52,132 bases of DNA. Origin: Sphaeroforma sirkka (taxonomy: Eukaryota; Opisthokonta; Ichthyosporea; Ichthyophonida). This document shows positions 1 through 13,300 of the stretch, in pieces (positions within the stretch are counted from its first letter, which is position 1; each line of letters opens with the position of its first letter). Both the position numbers and the translations under genes were made by a program. Under the pieces are notes generated by a model. It saw nothing but the letters and a program-made list of their open reading frames with translations. It had not been told where the DNA came from and searched no databases. The stretch covers positions 1 to 52,132 of the forward strand of contig LUCW03001879.1 in NCBI GenBank assembly GCA_001586965.3, in the 5' to 3' direction.

Positions 1-3000
1 ATCGTTGGCCAACGGCTAAGAAACCTTCTATCTGGGCTCTTCTGGTTCGTACCTATACGGATTGAAATATTTGCAGTGCGTGACCGATCTAGATCTATAT
101 ATCGTTGGCCAACGGCTAAGAAACCTTCTATCTGGGCCCTACTGGTTCATAATACCTATAATGGATTGAAATATTTGCAGTACGTGACCGGTCTATAGTC
201 TATAGCATCGTTGTTAATAATTTTTTTTTTGCCTAAGAAAACCTCTATCTGGGCCCTTCTAGTTCGTACTCATACGATTTAATATAATATTTGCAGTACG
301 TGACCGTGGTCTAGTTTATATATCGTTGGCCAACGGCTAAGAAAGCCTTTCTATCTGGGGTCCCTACTAGTTCGTACCTATACCGATTGAAATATTTGCA
401 GTACGTGACCGGTCTAGTTTATATATCGTTGGCCATCGGTTAAGAAAGCCTCTATCTGGGCCCTACTGGTTCATACCTATACGGATTGAAATATTTGCAG
501 TACGTGACCCGTCTTAGTCTATATATAGTTGGCCAACGGCTAAGAAGCCTTTCATCTGGGCCCCACTAGTTCGTACCCATACCGATTAATATATTTGCAG
601 TACGTGACCGGTCTAGTTTATATATCGTTGGCCAACGGCTAAGAAACCTTCTATCTGGGCCCTCCTACTTGGTTCGTAAGCAACACTCTATACGGATTGA
701 AATATTTGCAGTACGTGACCGGTCTAGTTTATATATCGCTGGCCAACGGCTAAGAAGCCTTCTATCTGGGCCCTACTAGTCTGGGTAAATCTATACCGAT
801 TGAAATATTTGCAGTACGTGACCGGTCTAGTTCATATATCGTTGGCCAACGGCTGAAACCTTCTATCTGGGCCCTACTGGTTCATACCTATACCGATTGA
901 AATATTTGCAGTACGTGACCGGTCTAGTCTATATATCGTTGGCCAACGGCTAAGAAACCTTCTATCTGGGCCCTTCTAGTTCGTACCTATACCGATTAAT
1001 ATATTTGCAGTACGTGACCGGTCTAGTTTATATATCGTTGGCCAACGGCTAAGAAACCTTCTATCTGGGCCCTTCTGGTTCGTACCTATACGGATTGAAA
1101 TATTTGCAGTACGTGACCGGTCTAGTTTATATATCGTTGGCCAACGGCTAAGAAACCTTCTATCTGGGCCCTACTGGTTCATACCTATACGGATTGAAAT
1201 ATTTGCAGTACGTGACCGGTCTAGTCTATATATCGTTGGCCAACGGCTAAGAAACCTTCTATCTGGGCCCTTCTAGTTCGTACCTATACGGATTGAAATA
1301 TTTGCAGTACGTGACCGGTCTAGTTCTATATATCGTTGCCAACGGCTAAGAAGCCTTCTATCTGGGCCCTACTGGTTCATACCTATACCGATTGAAATAT
1401 TTGCAGTACGTGACCGGTCTAGTTTATATATCGTTGGCCAACGGCTAAGAAACCTTCTATCTGGGCCCTTCTAGTTCGTACCTATACGGATTGAAATATT
1501 TGCAGTACGTGACCGGTCTAGTTTATATATCGTTGGCCAACGGCTAAGAAACCTTCTATCTGGGCTCTTCTGGTTCATACCTATACGGATTGAAATATTT
1601 GCAGTACGTGACCGGTCTAGTCTATATATCGTTGGCCAACGGCTAAAGAAACCTTCTATCTGGGCCCTTCTGGTTCATACCTATACCGATTGAAATATTT
1701 GCAGTACGTGACCGGTCTAGTTTATATATCGTTGGCCAACGGCTAAGAAACCTTCTATCTGGGCCCTTCTAGTTCGTACCTATACCGATTGAAATATTTG
1801 CAGTACGTGACCGGTCTAGTTTATATATCGTTGGCCAACGGCTAAGAAGCCTTCTATCTGGGCCCTACTGGTTCATACCTATACGGATTGAAATATTTGC
1901 AGTACGTGACCGGTCTAGTCTATATATCGTTGGCCAACGGCTAAGAAACCTTCTATCTGGGCCCTACTGGTTCATACCTATACCGATTGAAATATTTGCA
2001 GTACGTGACCGGTCTAGTTTATATATCGTTGGCCAACGGCTAAGAAACCTTCTATCTGGGCCCTTCTGGTTCATACCTATACGGATTGAAATATTTGCAG
2101 TACGTGACCGGTCTAGTTTATATATCGTTGGCCAACGGCTAAGAAACCTTCTATCTGGGCCCTTCTGGTTCGTACCTATACCGATTGAAATATTTGCAGT
2201 ACGTGACCGGTCTAGTTCATATATATCGTTGGCCAACGGCTAAGAAACCTTCTATCTGGGCCCTTCTAGTTCGTACCTATACGGATTGAAATATTTGCAG
2301 TACGTGACCGGTCTAGTTTATATATCGTTGGCCAACGGCTGAAACCTTCTATCTGGGCCCTTCTGGTTCGTACCTATACCGATTGAAATATTTGCAGTAC
2401 GTGACCGGTCTAGTTTATATATCGTTGGCCAACGGCTAAGAAACCTTCTATCTGGGCCCCTTCTGGTTCATACCTATACCGATTGAAATATTTGCAGTAC
2501 GTGACCGGTCTAGTCTATATATCGTTGGCCAACGGCTAAGAAGCCTTCTATCTGGGCCCTACTGGTTCATACCTATACCGATTGAAATATTTGCAGTACG
2601 TGACCGGTCTAGTCTATATATCGTTGGCCAACGGCTAAGAAACCTTCTATCTGGGCCCTTCTGGTTCATACCTATACCGATTGAAATATTTGCAGTACGT
2701 GACCGGTCTAGTTTATATATCGTTGGCCAACGGCTAAGAAGCCTTCTATCTGGGCCCTACTGGTTCATATACCTATACGGATTGAAATATTTGCAGTACG
2801 TGACCGGTCTAGTCTATATATCGTTGGCCAACGGCTGAAACCTTCTATCTGGGCCCTACTGGTTCATACCTATACAGTTGAAATATTTGCAGTACGTGAC
2901 CGGTCTAGTCTATATATCGTTGGCCAACGGCTAAGAAACCTTCTATCTGGGGCCTTCTGGTTCGTACCTATACCGATTGAAATATTTGCAGTACGTGACC

Positions 3001-4119
3001 GGTCTAGTTTATATATCGTTGGCCAACGGCTAAGAAACCTTCTATCTGGGCCCTTCTGGTTCATACCTATACGGATTGAAATATTTGCAGTACGTGACCG
3101 GTCTAGTCTATATATCGTTGGCCAACGGCTAAGAAACCTTCTATCTGGGCCCTTCTAGTTCGTACCTATACCGATTGAAATATTTGCAGTACGTGACCGG
3201 TCTAGTTCTATATATCGTTGGCCAACGGCTAAGAAACCTTCTATCTGGGCCCTTCTGGTTCGTACCTATACGGATTGAAATATTTGCAGTACGTGACCGG
3301 TCTAGTTTATATATCGTTGGCCAACGGCTAAGAAACCTTCTATCTGGGCCCTTCTGGTTCATACCTATACCGATTGAAATATTTGCAGTACGTGACCGGT
3401 CTAGTTTATATATCGTTGGCCAACGGCTAAGAAACCTTCTATCTGGGCCCTACTGGTTCATACCTATACGGATTGAAATATTTGCAGTACGTGACCGGTC
3501 TAGTCTATATATCGTTGGCCAACGGCTAAGAAACCTTCTATCTGGGCCCTTCTGGTTCGTACCTATACGGATTGAAATATTTGCAGTACGTGACCGGTCT
3601 AGTTTATATATCGTTGGCCAACGGCTAAAAGCCTTCTATCTGGGCCCTACTGGTTCATACCTATACCGATTGAAATATTTGCAGTACGTGACCGGTCTAG
3701 TTTATATATCGTTGGCCAACGGCTAAGAAACCTTCTATCTGGGCCCTTCTGGTTCATACCTATACGGATTGAAATATTTGCAGTACGTGACCGGTCTAGT
3801 CTATATATCGTTGGCCAACGGCTAAGAAACCTTCTATCTGGGCCCTTCTGGTTCATACCTATACCGATTGAAATATTTGCAGTACGTGACCGGTCTAGTC
3901 TATATATCGTTGGCCAACGGCTGAAACCTTCTATCTGGGCCCTACTGGTTCATACCTATACCGATTGAAATATTTGCAGTACGTGACCGGTCTAGTTATA
4001 TATCGTTGGCCAACGGCTAAGAAACCTTCTATCTGGGCCCTTCTGGTTCATACCTATCGTACCTATACCGATTGAAATATTTGCAGTACGTGACCGGTCT
4101 AGTCTATATCTCGTGAAAC
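1..4119. repeat. Satellite block A, 99-bp tandem monomers
   Basis: Head-to-tail copies of a unit containing ATCGTTGGCCAACGGCTAAG, CTATCTGGGCCC, TACCTATACCGATTG and GCAGTACGTGACCGGTCTAG. Successive ATCGTTGG starts at 1034 and 1133 give a 99-bp period, so about 41 copies. Units before about 870 carry more indels and substitutions, including a T-rich interruption near 218-230; units from about 1000 to 3900 are more uniform. Positions inside the unit vary repeatedly (ACCGATT/ACGGATT, TTCTGG/TTCTAG/TACTGG), as in a locally homogenised array. The minus strand of many units is open over 33 codons, but this follows from the 99-bp length and is not evidence of a gene. The block runs off the left edge of the window. 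Confidence 0.97.
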
Positions 4120-4300
4120 CTTCTATCTAGGAGTTCATACCTATACCAACGTACTGCGGTAAGATATAATCGTTGGCCATCGGCTGCTATACCTCTATTT
4201 GGGCCCTTCTAGTTCATACCTATACCGATTGAAAAATTTGCAGTTCGTGACTCGTCTAGGAGAGATATCGTTGGCCATCGACTGCTATAGCTATAATCTG
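4120..4300. repeat. Transition between satellite blocks A and B (hybrid monomers)
   Basis: Two or three irregular units lie between the arrays. One near 4120-4190 is shortened and scrambled. The next, about 4190-4300, mixes A-type pieces (GCAGTTCGTG, ATATCGTTGGCCATCG) with B-type pieces (GACTCGTCTAGGAGAG, ACTGCTATAGCTATAA). From about 4300 the units are fully B-type. This is what an array edge looks like when intermediate monomers escape homogenisation. Confidence 0.85.
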
Positions 4301-7300
4301 GGCCCTTCTAGTGCATACCTATACCGATTGAAAAAATTTCAGTTCGTGACTCGTCTAGGAGATATTCATGGCCATCGACTGCTATAGCTTGACTCGTCTA
4401 GGAGATATTCATGGCCATCGACTGCTATAGCTATAATTTGGGCCTTCTAGTGCATACCTATACCGATTGGAAAAATTTCAGTTCGTGACTCGTCTAGGAG
4501 AGATATTCATGGCCATCGACTGCTATAGCTATAATTTGGGCCCTTCTAGTGCATACCTATACCGATTGGAAAAAATTTCAGTTCGTGCCTCGTCTAGGAG
4601 AGATATTCATGGCCATCGACTGCTATAGCTATAATTTGGGCCCTTCTAGTGCATACCTATACCGATTGGAAAAAATTTCAGTTCGTGCCTCGTCTAGGAG
4701 AGATATTCATGGCCATCGACTGCTATAGCTATAATTTGGGCCCTTCTAGTGCATACCTATACCGATTGGAAAAATTTCAGTTCGTGACTCGTCTAGGAGA
4801 GATATTCATGGCCATCGACTGCTGCTATAGCTATAATTTGGGCCCTTCTAGTGCATACCTATACCGATTGGAAAAATTTCAGTTCGTGCCTCGTCTAGGA
4901 GAGATATTCATGGCCATCGACTGCTATAGCTATAATTTGGGCCCTTCTAGTGCATACCTATACCGATTGGAAAAATTTCAGTTCGTGACTCGTCTAGGAG
5001 AGATATTCATGGCCATCGACTGCTATAGCTATAATTTGGGCCCTTCTAGTGCATACCTATACCGATTGGAAAAAATTTCAGTTCGTGCCTCGTCTAGGAG
5101 AGATATTCATGGCCATCGACTGCTATAGCTATAATTTGGGCCCTTCTAGTGCATACCTATACCGATTGGAAAAATTTCAGTTCGTGACTCGTCTAGGAGA
5201 GATATTCATGGCCATCGACTGCTATAGCTATAATTTGGGCCCTTCTAGTGCATACCTATACCGATTGGAAAAAATTTCAGTTCGTGACTCGTCTAGGAGA
5301 GATATTCATGGCCATCGACTGCTATAGCTATAATTTGGGCCCTTCTAGTGCATACCTATACCGATTGGAAAAATTTCAGTTCGTGACTCGTCTAGGAGAG
5401 ATATTCATGGCCATCGACTGCTATAGCTATAATTTGGGCCCTTCTAGTGCATACCTATACCGATTGGAAAAATTTCAGTTCGTGCCTCGTCTAGGAGAGA
5501 TATTCATGGCCATCGACTGCTATAGCTATAATTTGGGCCCTTCTAGTGCATACCTATACCGATTGGAAAAATTTCAGTTCGTGACTCGTCTAGGAGAGAT
5601 ATTCATGGCCATCGACTGCTATAGCTATAATTTGGGCCCTTCTAGTGCATACCTATACCGATTGGAAAAATTTCAGTTCGTGCCTCGTCTAGGAGAGATA
5701 TTCATGGCCATCGACTGCTATAGCTATAATTTGGGCCCTTCTAGTGCATACCTATACCGATTGGAAAAATTTCAGTTCGTGACTCGTCTAGGAGAGATAT
5801 TCATGGCCATCGACTGCTATAGCTATAATTTGGGCCCTTCTAGTGCATACCTATACCGATTGAAAAAATTTCAGTTCGTGCCTCGTCTAGGAGATATTCA
5901 TGGCCATCGACTGCTATAGCTATAATTTGGGCCCTTCTAGTGCATACCTATACCGATTGGAAAAATTTCAGTTCGTGCCTCGTCTAGGAGAGATATTCAT
6001 GGCCATCGACTGCTATAGCTATAATTTGGGCCCTTCTAGTGCATACCTATACCGATTGGAAAAAATTTCAGTTCGTGACTCGTCTAGGAGAGATATTCAT
6101 GGCCATCGACTGCTATAGCTATAATTTGGGCCCTTCTAGTGCATACCTATACCGATTGGAAAAATTTCAGTTCGTGCCTCGTCTAGGAGAGATATTCATG
6201 GCCATCGACTGCTATAGCTATAATTTGGGCCCTTCTAGTGCATACCTATACCGATTGGAAAAATTTCAGTTCGTGACTCGTCTAGGAGAGATATTCATGG
6301 CCATCGACTGCTATAGCTATAATTTGGGCCCTTCTAGTGCATACCTATACCGATTGGAAAAAATTTCAGTTCGTGACTCGTCTAGGAGAGATATTCATGG
6401 CCATCGACTGCTATAGCTATAATTTGGGCCCTTCTAGTGCATACCTATACCGATTGGAAAAATTTCAGTTCGTGCCTCGTCTAGGAGAGATATTCATGGC
6501 CATCGACTGCTATAGCTATAATTTGGGCCCTTCTAGTGCATACCTATACCGATTGGAAAAATTTCAGTTCGTGACTCGTCTAGGAGAGATATTCATGGCC
6601 ATCGACTGCTATAGCTATAATTTGGGCCCTTCTAGTGCATACCTATACCGATTGGAAAAATTTCAGTTCGTGCCTCGTCTAGGAGAGATATTCATGGCCA
6701 TCGACTGCTATAGCTATAATTTGGGCCCTTCTAGTGCATACCTATACCGATTGGAAAAAATTTCAGTTCGTGACTCGTCTAGGAGAGATATTCATGGCCA
6801 TCGACTGCTATAGCTATAATTTGGGCCCTTCTAGTGCATACCTATACCGATTGGAAAAATTTCAGTTCGTGACTCGTCTAGGAGAGATATTCATGGCCAT
6901 CGACTGCTATAGCTATAATTTGGGCCCTTCTAGTGCATACCTATACCGATTGGAAAAATTTCAGTTCGTGACTCGTCTAGGAGAGATATTCATGGCCATC
7001 GACTGCTATAGCTATAATTTGGGCCCTTCTAGTGCATACCTATACCGATTGGAAAAATTTCAGTTCGTGACTCGTCTAGGAGAGATATTCATGGCCATCG
7101 ACTGCTATAGCTATAATTTGGGCCCTTCTAGTGCATACCTATACCGATTGGAAAAATTTCAGTTCGTGCCTCGTCTAGGAGAGATATTCATGGCCATCGA
7201 CTGCTATAGCTATAATTTGGGCCCTTCTAGTGCATACCTATACCGATTGGAAAAATTTCAGTTCGTGCCTCGTCTAGGAGAGATATTCATGGCCATCGAC

Positions 7301-10300
7301 TGCTATAGCTATAATTTGGGCCCTTCTAGTGCATACCTATACCGATTGGAAAAATTTCAGTTCGTGCCTCGTCTAGGAGAGATATTCATGGCCATCGACT
7401 GCTATAGCTATAATTTGGGCCCTTCTAGTGCATACCTATACCGATTGGAAAAATTTCAGTTCGTGACTCGTCTAGGAGAGATATTCATGGCCATCGACTG
7501 CTATAGCTATAATTTGGGCCCTTCTAGTGCATACCTATACCGATTGGAAAAAATTTCAGTTCGTGCCTCGTCTAGGAGAGATATTCATGGCCATCGACTG
7601 CTATAGCTATAATTTGGGCCCTTCTAGTGCATACCTATACCGATTGGAAAAATTTCAGTTCGTGCCTCGTCTAGGAGAGATATTCATGGCCATCGACTGC
7701 TATAGCTATAATTTGGGCCCTTCTAGTGCATACCTATACCGATTGGAAAAAATTTCAGTTCGTGCCTCGTCTAGGAGAGATATTCATGGCCATCGACTGC
7801 TATAGCTATAATTTGGGCCCTTCTAGTGCATACCTATACCGATTGGAAAAATTTCAGTTCGTGACTCGTCTAGGAGAGATATTCATGGCCATCGACTGCT
7901 ATAGCTATAATTTGGGCCCTTCTAGTGCATACCTATACCGATTGGAAAAATTTCAGTTCGTGCCTCGTCTAGGAGAGATATTCATGGCCATCGACTGCTA
8001 TAGCTATAATTTGGGCCCTTCTAGTGCATACCTATACCGATTGGAAAAATTTCAGTTCGTGACTCGTCTAGGAGAGATATTCATGGCCATCGACTGCTAT
8101 AGCTATAATTTGGGCCCTTCTAGTGCATACCTATACCGATTGGAAAAAATTTCAGTTCGTGCCTCGTCTAGGAGAGATATTCATGGCCATCGACTGCTAT
8201 AGCTATAATTTGGGCCCTTCTAGTGCATACCTATACCGATTGGAAAAAATTTCAGTTCGTGCCTCGTCTAGGAGAGATATTCATGGCCATCGACTGCTAT
8301 AGCTATAATTTGGGCCCTTCTAGTGCATACCTATACCGATTGGGAAAAATTTCAGTTCGTGCCTCGTCTAGGAGAGATATTCATGGCCATCGACTGCTAT
8401 AGCTATAATTTGGGCCCTTCTAGTGCATACCTATACCGATTGGAAAAATTTCAGTTCGTGCCTCGTCTAGGAGAGATATTCATGGCCATCGACTGCTATA
8501 GCTATAATTTGGGCCCTTCTAGTGCATACCTATACCGATTGGAAAAATTTCAGTTCGTGACTCGTCTAGGAGAGATATTCATGGCCATCGACTGCTATAG
8601 CTATAATTTGGGCCCTTCTAGTGCATACCTATACCGATTGGAAAAATTTCAGTTCGTGCCTCGTCTAGGAGAGATATTCATGGCCATCGACTGCTATAGC
8701 TATAATTTGGGCCCTTCTAGTGCATACCTATACCGATTGGAAAAAATTTCAGTTCGTGCCTCGTCTAGGAGAGATATTCATGGCCATCGACTGCTATAGC
8801 TATAATTTGGGCCCTTCTAGTGCATACCTATACCGATTGGAAAATTTTTCAGTTCGTGCCTCGTCTAGGAGAGATATTCATGGCCATCGACTGCTATAGC
8901 TATAATTTGGGCCCTTCTAGTGCATACCTATACCGATTGGAAAAATTTCAGTTCGTGACTCGTCTAGGAGAGATATTCATGGCCATCGACTGCTATAGCT
9001 ATAATTTGGGCCCTTCTAGTGCATACCTATACCGATTGGAAAAATTTCAGTTCGTGACTCGTCTAGGAGAGATATTCATGGCCATCGACTGCTATAGCTA
9101 TAATTTGGGCCCTTCTAGTGCATACCTATACCGATTGGAAAAATTTCAGTTCGTGCCTCGTCTAGGAGAGATATTCATGGCCATCGACTGCTATAGCTAT
9201 AATTTGGGCCCTTCTAGTGCATACCTATACCGATTGGAAAAATTTCAGTTCGTGACTCGTCTAGGAGAGATATTCATGGCCATCGACTGCTATAGCTATA
9301 ATTTGGGCCCTTCTAGTGCATACCTATACCGATTGGAAAAATTTCAGTTCGTGCCTCGTCTAGGAGAGATATTCATGGCCATCGACTGCTATAGCTATAA
9401 TTTGGGCCCTTCTAGTGCATACCTATACCGATTGGAAAAAATTTCAGTTCGTGACTCGTCTAGGAGAGATATTCATGGCCATCGACTGCTATAGCTATAA
9501 TTTGGGCCCTTCTAGTGCATACCTATACCGATTGGAAAAAATTTCAGTTCGTGCCTCGTCTAGGAGAGATATTCATGGCCATCGACTGCTATAGCTATAA
9601 TTTGGGCCCTTCTAGTGCATACCTATACCGATTGGAAAAATTTCAGTTCGTGCCTCGTCTAGGAGAGATATTCATGGCCATCGACTGCTATAGCTATAAT
9701 TTGGGCCCTTCTAGTGCATACCTATACCGATTGGAAAAATTTCAGTTCGTGACTCGTCTAGGAGAGATATTCATGGCCATCGACTGCTATAGCTATAATT
9801 TGGGCCCTTCTAGTGCATACCTATACCGATTGGAAAAATTTCAGTTCGTGCCTCGTCTAGGAGAGATATTCATGGCCATCGACTGCTATAGCTATAATTT
9901 GGGCCCTTCTAGTGCATACCTATACCGATTGGAAAAATTTCAGTTCGTGCCTCGTCTAGGAGAGATATTCATGGCCATCGACTGCTATAGCTATAATTTG
10001 GGCCCTTCTAGTGCATACCTATACCGATTGGAAAAATTTCAGTTCGTGCCTCGTCTAGGAGAGATATTCATGGCCATCGACTGCTATAGCTATAATTTGG
10101 GCCCTTCTAGTGCATACCTATACCGATTGGAAAAAATTTCAGTTCGTGCCTCGTCTAGGGAGATATTCATGGCCATCGACTGCTATAGCTATAATTTGGG
10201 CCCTTCTAGTGCATACCTATACCGATTGGAAAAATTTCAGTTCGTGCCTCGTCTAGGAGAGATATTCATGGCCATCGACTGCTATAGCTATAATTTGGGC

Positions 10301-13300
10301 CCTTCTAGTGCATACCTATACCGATTGGAAAAAATTTCAGTTCGTGACTCGTCTAGGAGAGATATTCATGGCCATCGACTGCTATAGCTATAATTTGGGC
10401 CCTTCTAGTGCATACCTATACCGATTGGAAAAAATTTCAGTTCGTGCCTCGTCTAGGAGAGATATTCATGGCCATCGACTGCTATAGCTATAATTTGGGC
10501 CCTTCTAGTGCATACCTATACCGATTGGAAAAATTTCAGTTCGTGCCTCGTCTAGGAGAGATATTCATGGCCATCGACTGCTATAGCTATAATTTGGGCC
10601 CTTCTAGTGCATACCTATACCGATTGGAAAAAATTTCAGTTCGTGCCTCGTCTAGGAGAGATATTCATGGCCATCGACTGCTATAGCTATAATTTGGGCC
10701 CTTCTAGTGCATACCTATACCGATTGGAAAAATTTCAGTTCGTGCCTCGTCTAGGGAGATATTCATGGCCATCGACTGCTATAGCTATAATTTGGGCCCT
10801 TCTAGTGCATACCTATACCGATTGGAAAAATTTCAGTTCGTGACTCTCGTCTAGGAGAGATATTCATGGCCATCGACTGCTATAGCTATAATTTGGGCCC
10901 TTCTAGTGCATACCTATACCGATTGGAAAAATTTCAGTTCGTGCCTCGTCTAGGAGAGATATTCATGGCCATCGACTGCTATAGCTATAATTTGGGCCCT
11001 TCTAGTGCATACCTATACCGATTGGAAAAATTTCAGTTCGTGCCTCGTCTAGGAGAGATATTCATGGCCATCGACTGCTATAGCTATAATTTGGGCCCTT
11101 CTAGTGCATACCTATACCGATTGGAAAAATTTCAGTTCGTGACTCGTCTAGGAGAGATATTCATGGCCATCGACTGCTATAGCTATAATTTGGGCCCTTC
11201 TAGTGCATACCTATACCGATTGGAAAAATTTCAGTTCGTGCCTCGTCTAGGAGAGATATTCATGGCCATCGACTGCTATAGCTATAATTTGGGCCCTTCT
11301 AGTGCATACCTATACCGATTGGAAAAATTTCAGTTCGTGACTCGTCTAGGAGAGATATTCATGGCCATCGACTGCTATAGCTATAATTTGGGCCCTTCTA
11401 GTGCATACCTATACCGATTGGAAAAAATTTCAGTTCGTGCCTCGTCTAGGAGAGATATTCATGGCCATCGACTGCTATAGCTATAATTTGGGCCCTTCTA
11501 GTGCATACCTATACCGATTGGAAAAATTTCAGTTCGTGCCTCGTCTAGGAGAGATATTCATGGCCATCGACTGCTATAGCTATAATTTGGGCCCTTCTAG
11601 TGCATACCTATACCGATTGGAAAAATTTCAGTTCGTGCCTCGTCTAGGAGAGATATTCATGGCCATCGACTGCTATAGCTATAATTTGGGCCCTTCTAGT
11701 GCATACCTATACCGATTGGAAAAATTTCAGTTCGTGACTCGTCTAGGAGAGATATTCATGGCCATCGACTGCTATAGCTATAATTTGGGCCCTTCTAGTG
11801 CATACCTATACCGATTGGAAAAATTTCAGTTCGTGCCTCGTCTAGGAGAGATATTCATGGCCATCGACTGCTATAGCTATAATTTGGGCCCTTCTAGTGC
11901 ATACCTATACCGATTGGAAAAATTTCAGTTCGTGCCTCGTCTAGGAGAGATATTCATGGCCATCGACTGCTATAGCTATAATTTGGGCCCTTCTAGTGCA
12001 TACCTATACCGATTGGAAAAAATTTCAGTTCGTGCCTCGTCTAGGAGAGATATTCATGGCCATCGACTGCTATAGCTATAATTTGGGCCCTTCTAGTGCA
12101 TACCTATACCGATTGGAAAAATTTCAGTTCGTGACTCGTCTAGGAGAGATATTCATGGCCATCGACTGCTATAGCTATAATTTGGGCCCTTCTAGTGCAT
12201 ACCTATACCGATTGGAAAAATTTCAGTTCGTGCCTCGTCTAGGAGAGATATTCATGGCCATCGACTGCTATAGCTATAATTTGGGCCCTTCTAGTGCATA
12301 CCTATACCGATTGGAAAAATTTCAGTTCGTGACTCGTCTAGGAGAGATATTCATGGCCATCGACTGCTATAGCTATAATTTGGGCCCTTCTAGTGCATAC
12401 CTATACCGATTGGAAAAATTTCAGTTCGTGCCTCGTCTAGGAGAGATATTCATGGCCATCGACTGCTATAGCTATAATTTGGGCCCTTCTAGTGCATACC
12501 TATACCGATTGGAAAAATTTCAGTTCGTGCCTCGTCTAGGAGAGATATTCATGGCCATCGACTGCTATAGCTATAATTTGGGCCCTTCTAGTGCATACCT
12601 ATACCGATTGGAAAAATTTCAGTTCGTGCCTCGTCTAGGAGAGATATTCATGGCCATCGACTGCTATAGCTATAATTTGGGCCCTTCTAGTGCATACCTA
12701 TACCGATTGGAAAAAATTTCAGTTCGTGCCTCGTCTAGGAGAGATATTCATGGCCATCGACTGCTATAGCTATAATTTGGGCCCTTCTAGTGCATACCTA
12801 TACCGATTGGAAAAATTTCAGTTCGTGCCTCGTCTAGGGAGATATTCTGGCCATCGACTGCTATAGCTATAATTTGGGCCCTTCTAGTGCATACCTATAC
12901 CGATTGGAAAAAATTTCAGTTCGTGCCTCGTCTAGGAGAGATATTCATGGCCATCGACTGCTATAGCTATAATTTGGGCCCTTCTAGTGCATACCTATAC
13001 CGATTGGAAAAAATTTCAGTTCGTGCCTCGTCTAGGAGAGATATTCATGGCCATCGACTGCTATAGCTATAATTTGGGCCCTTCTAGTGCATACCTATAC
13101 CGATTGGAAAAATTTCAGTTCGTGACTCGTCTAGGAGAGATATTCATGGCCATCGACTGCTATAGCTATAATTTGGGCCCTTCTAGTGCATACCTATACC
13201 GATTGGAAAAATTTCAGTTCGTGCCTCGTCTAGGAGAGATATTCATGGCCATCGACTGCTATAGCTATAATTTGGGCCCTTCTAGTGCATACCTATACCG

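Noticed and set aside
1964..3856. Minus- and plus-strand frames in satellite A
   Set aside because: Same reason: repeat-derived frames of a 99-bp unit, with identical repeats of 33 residues.
1..4119. CENP-B box in satellite A
   Set aside because: ATCGTTGGCCAACGGC resembles the TTCG----A--CGGG pattern only in part; the essential TTCG and CGGG bases are not both present.
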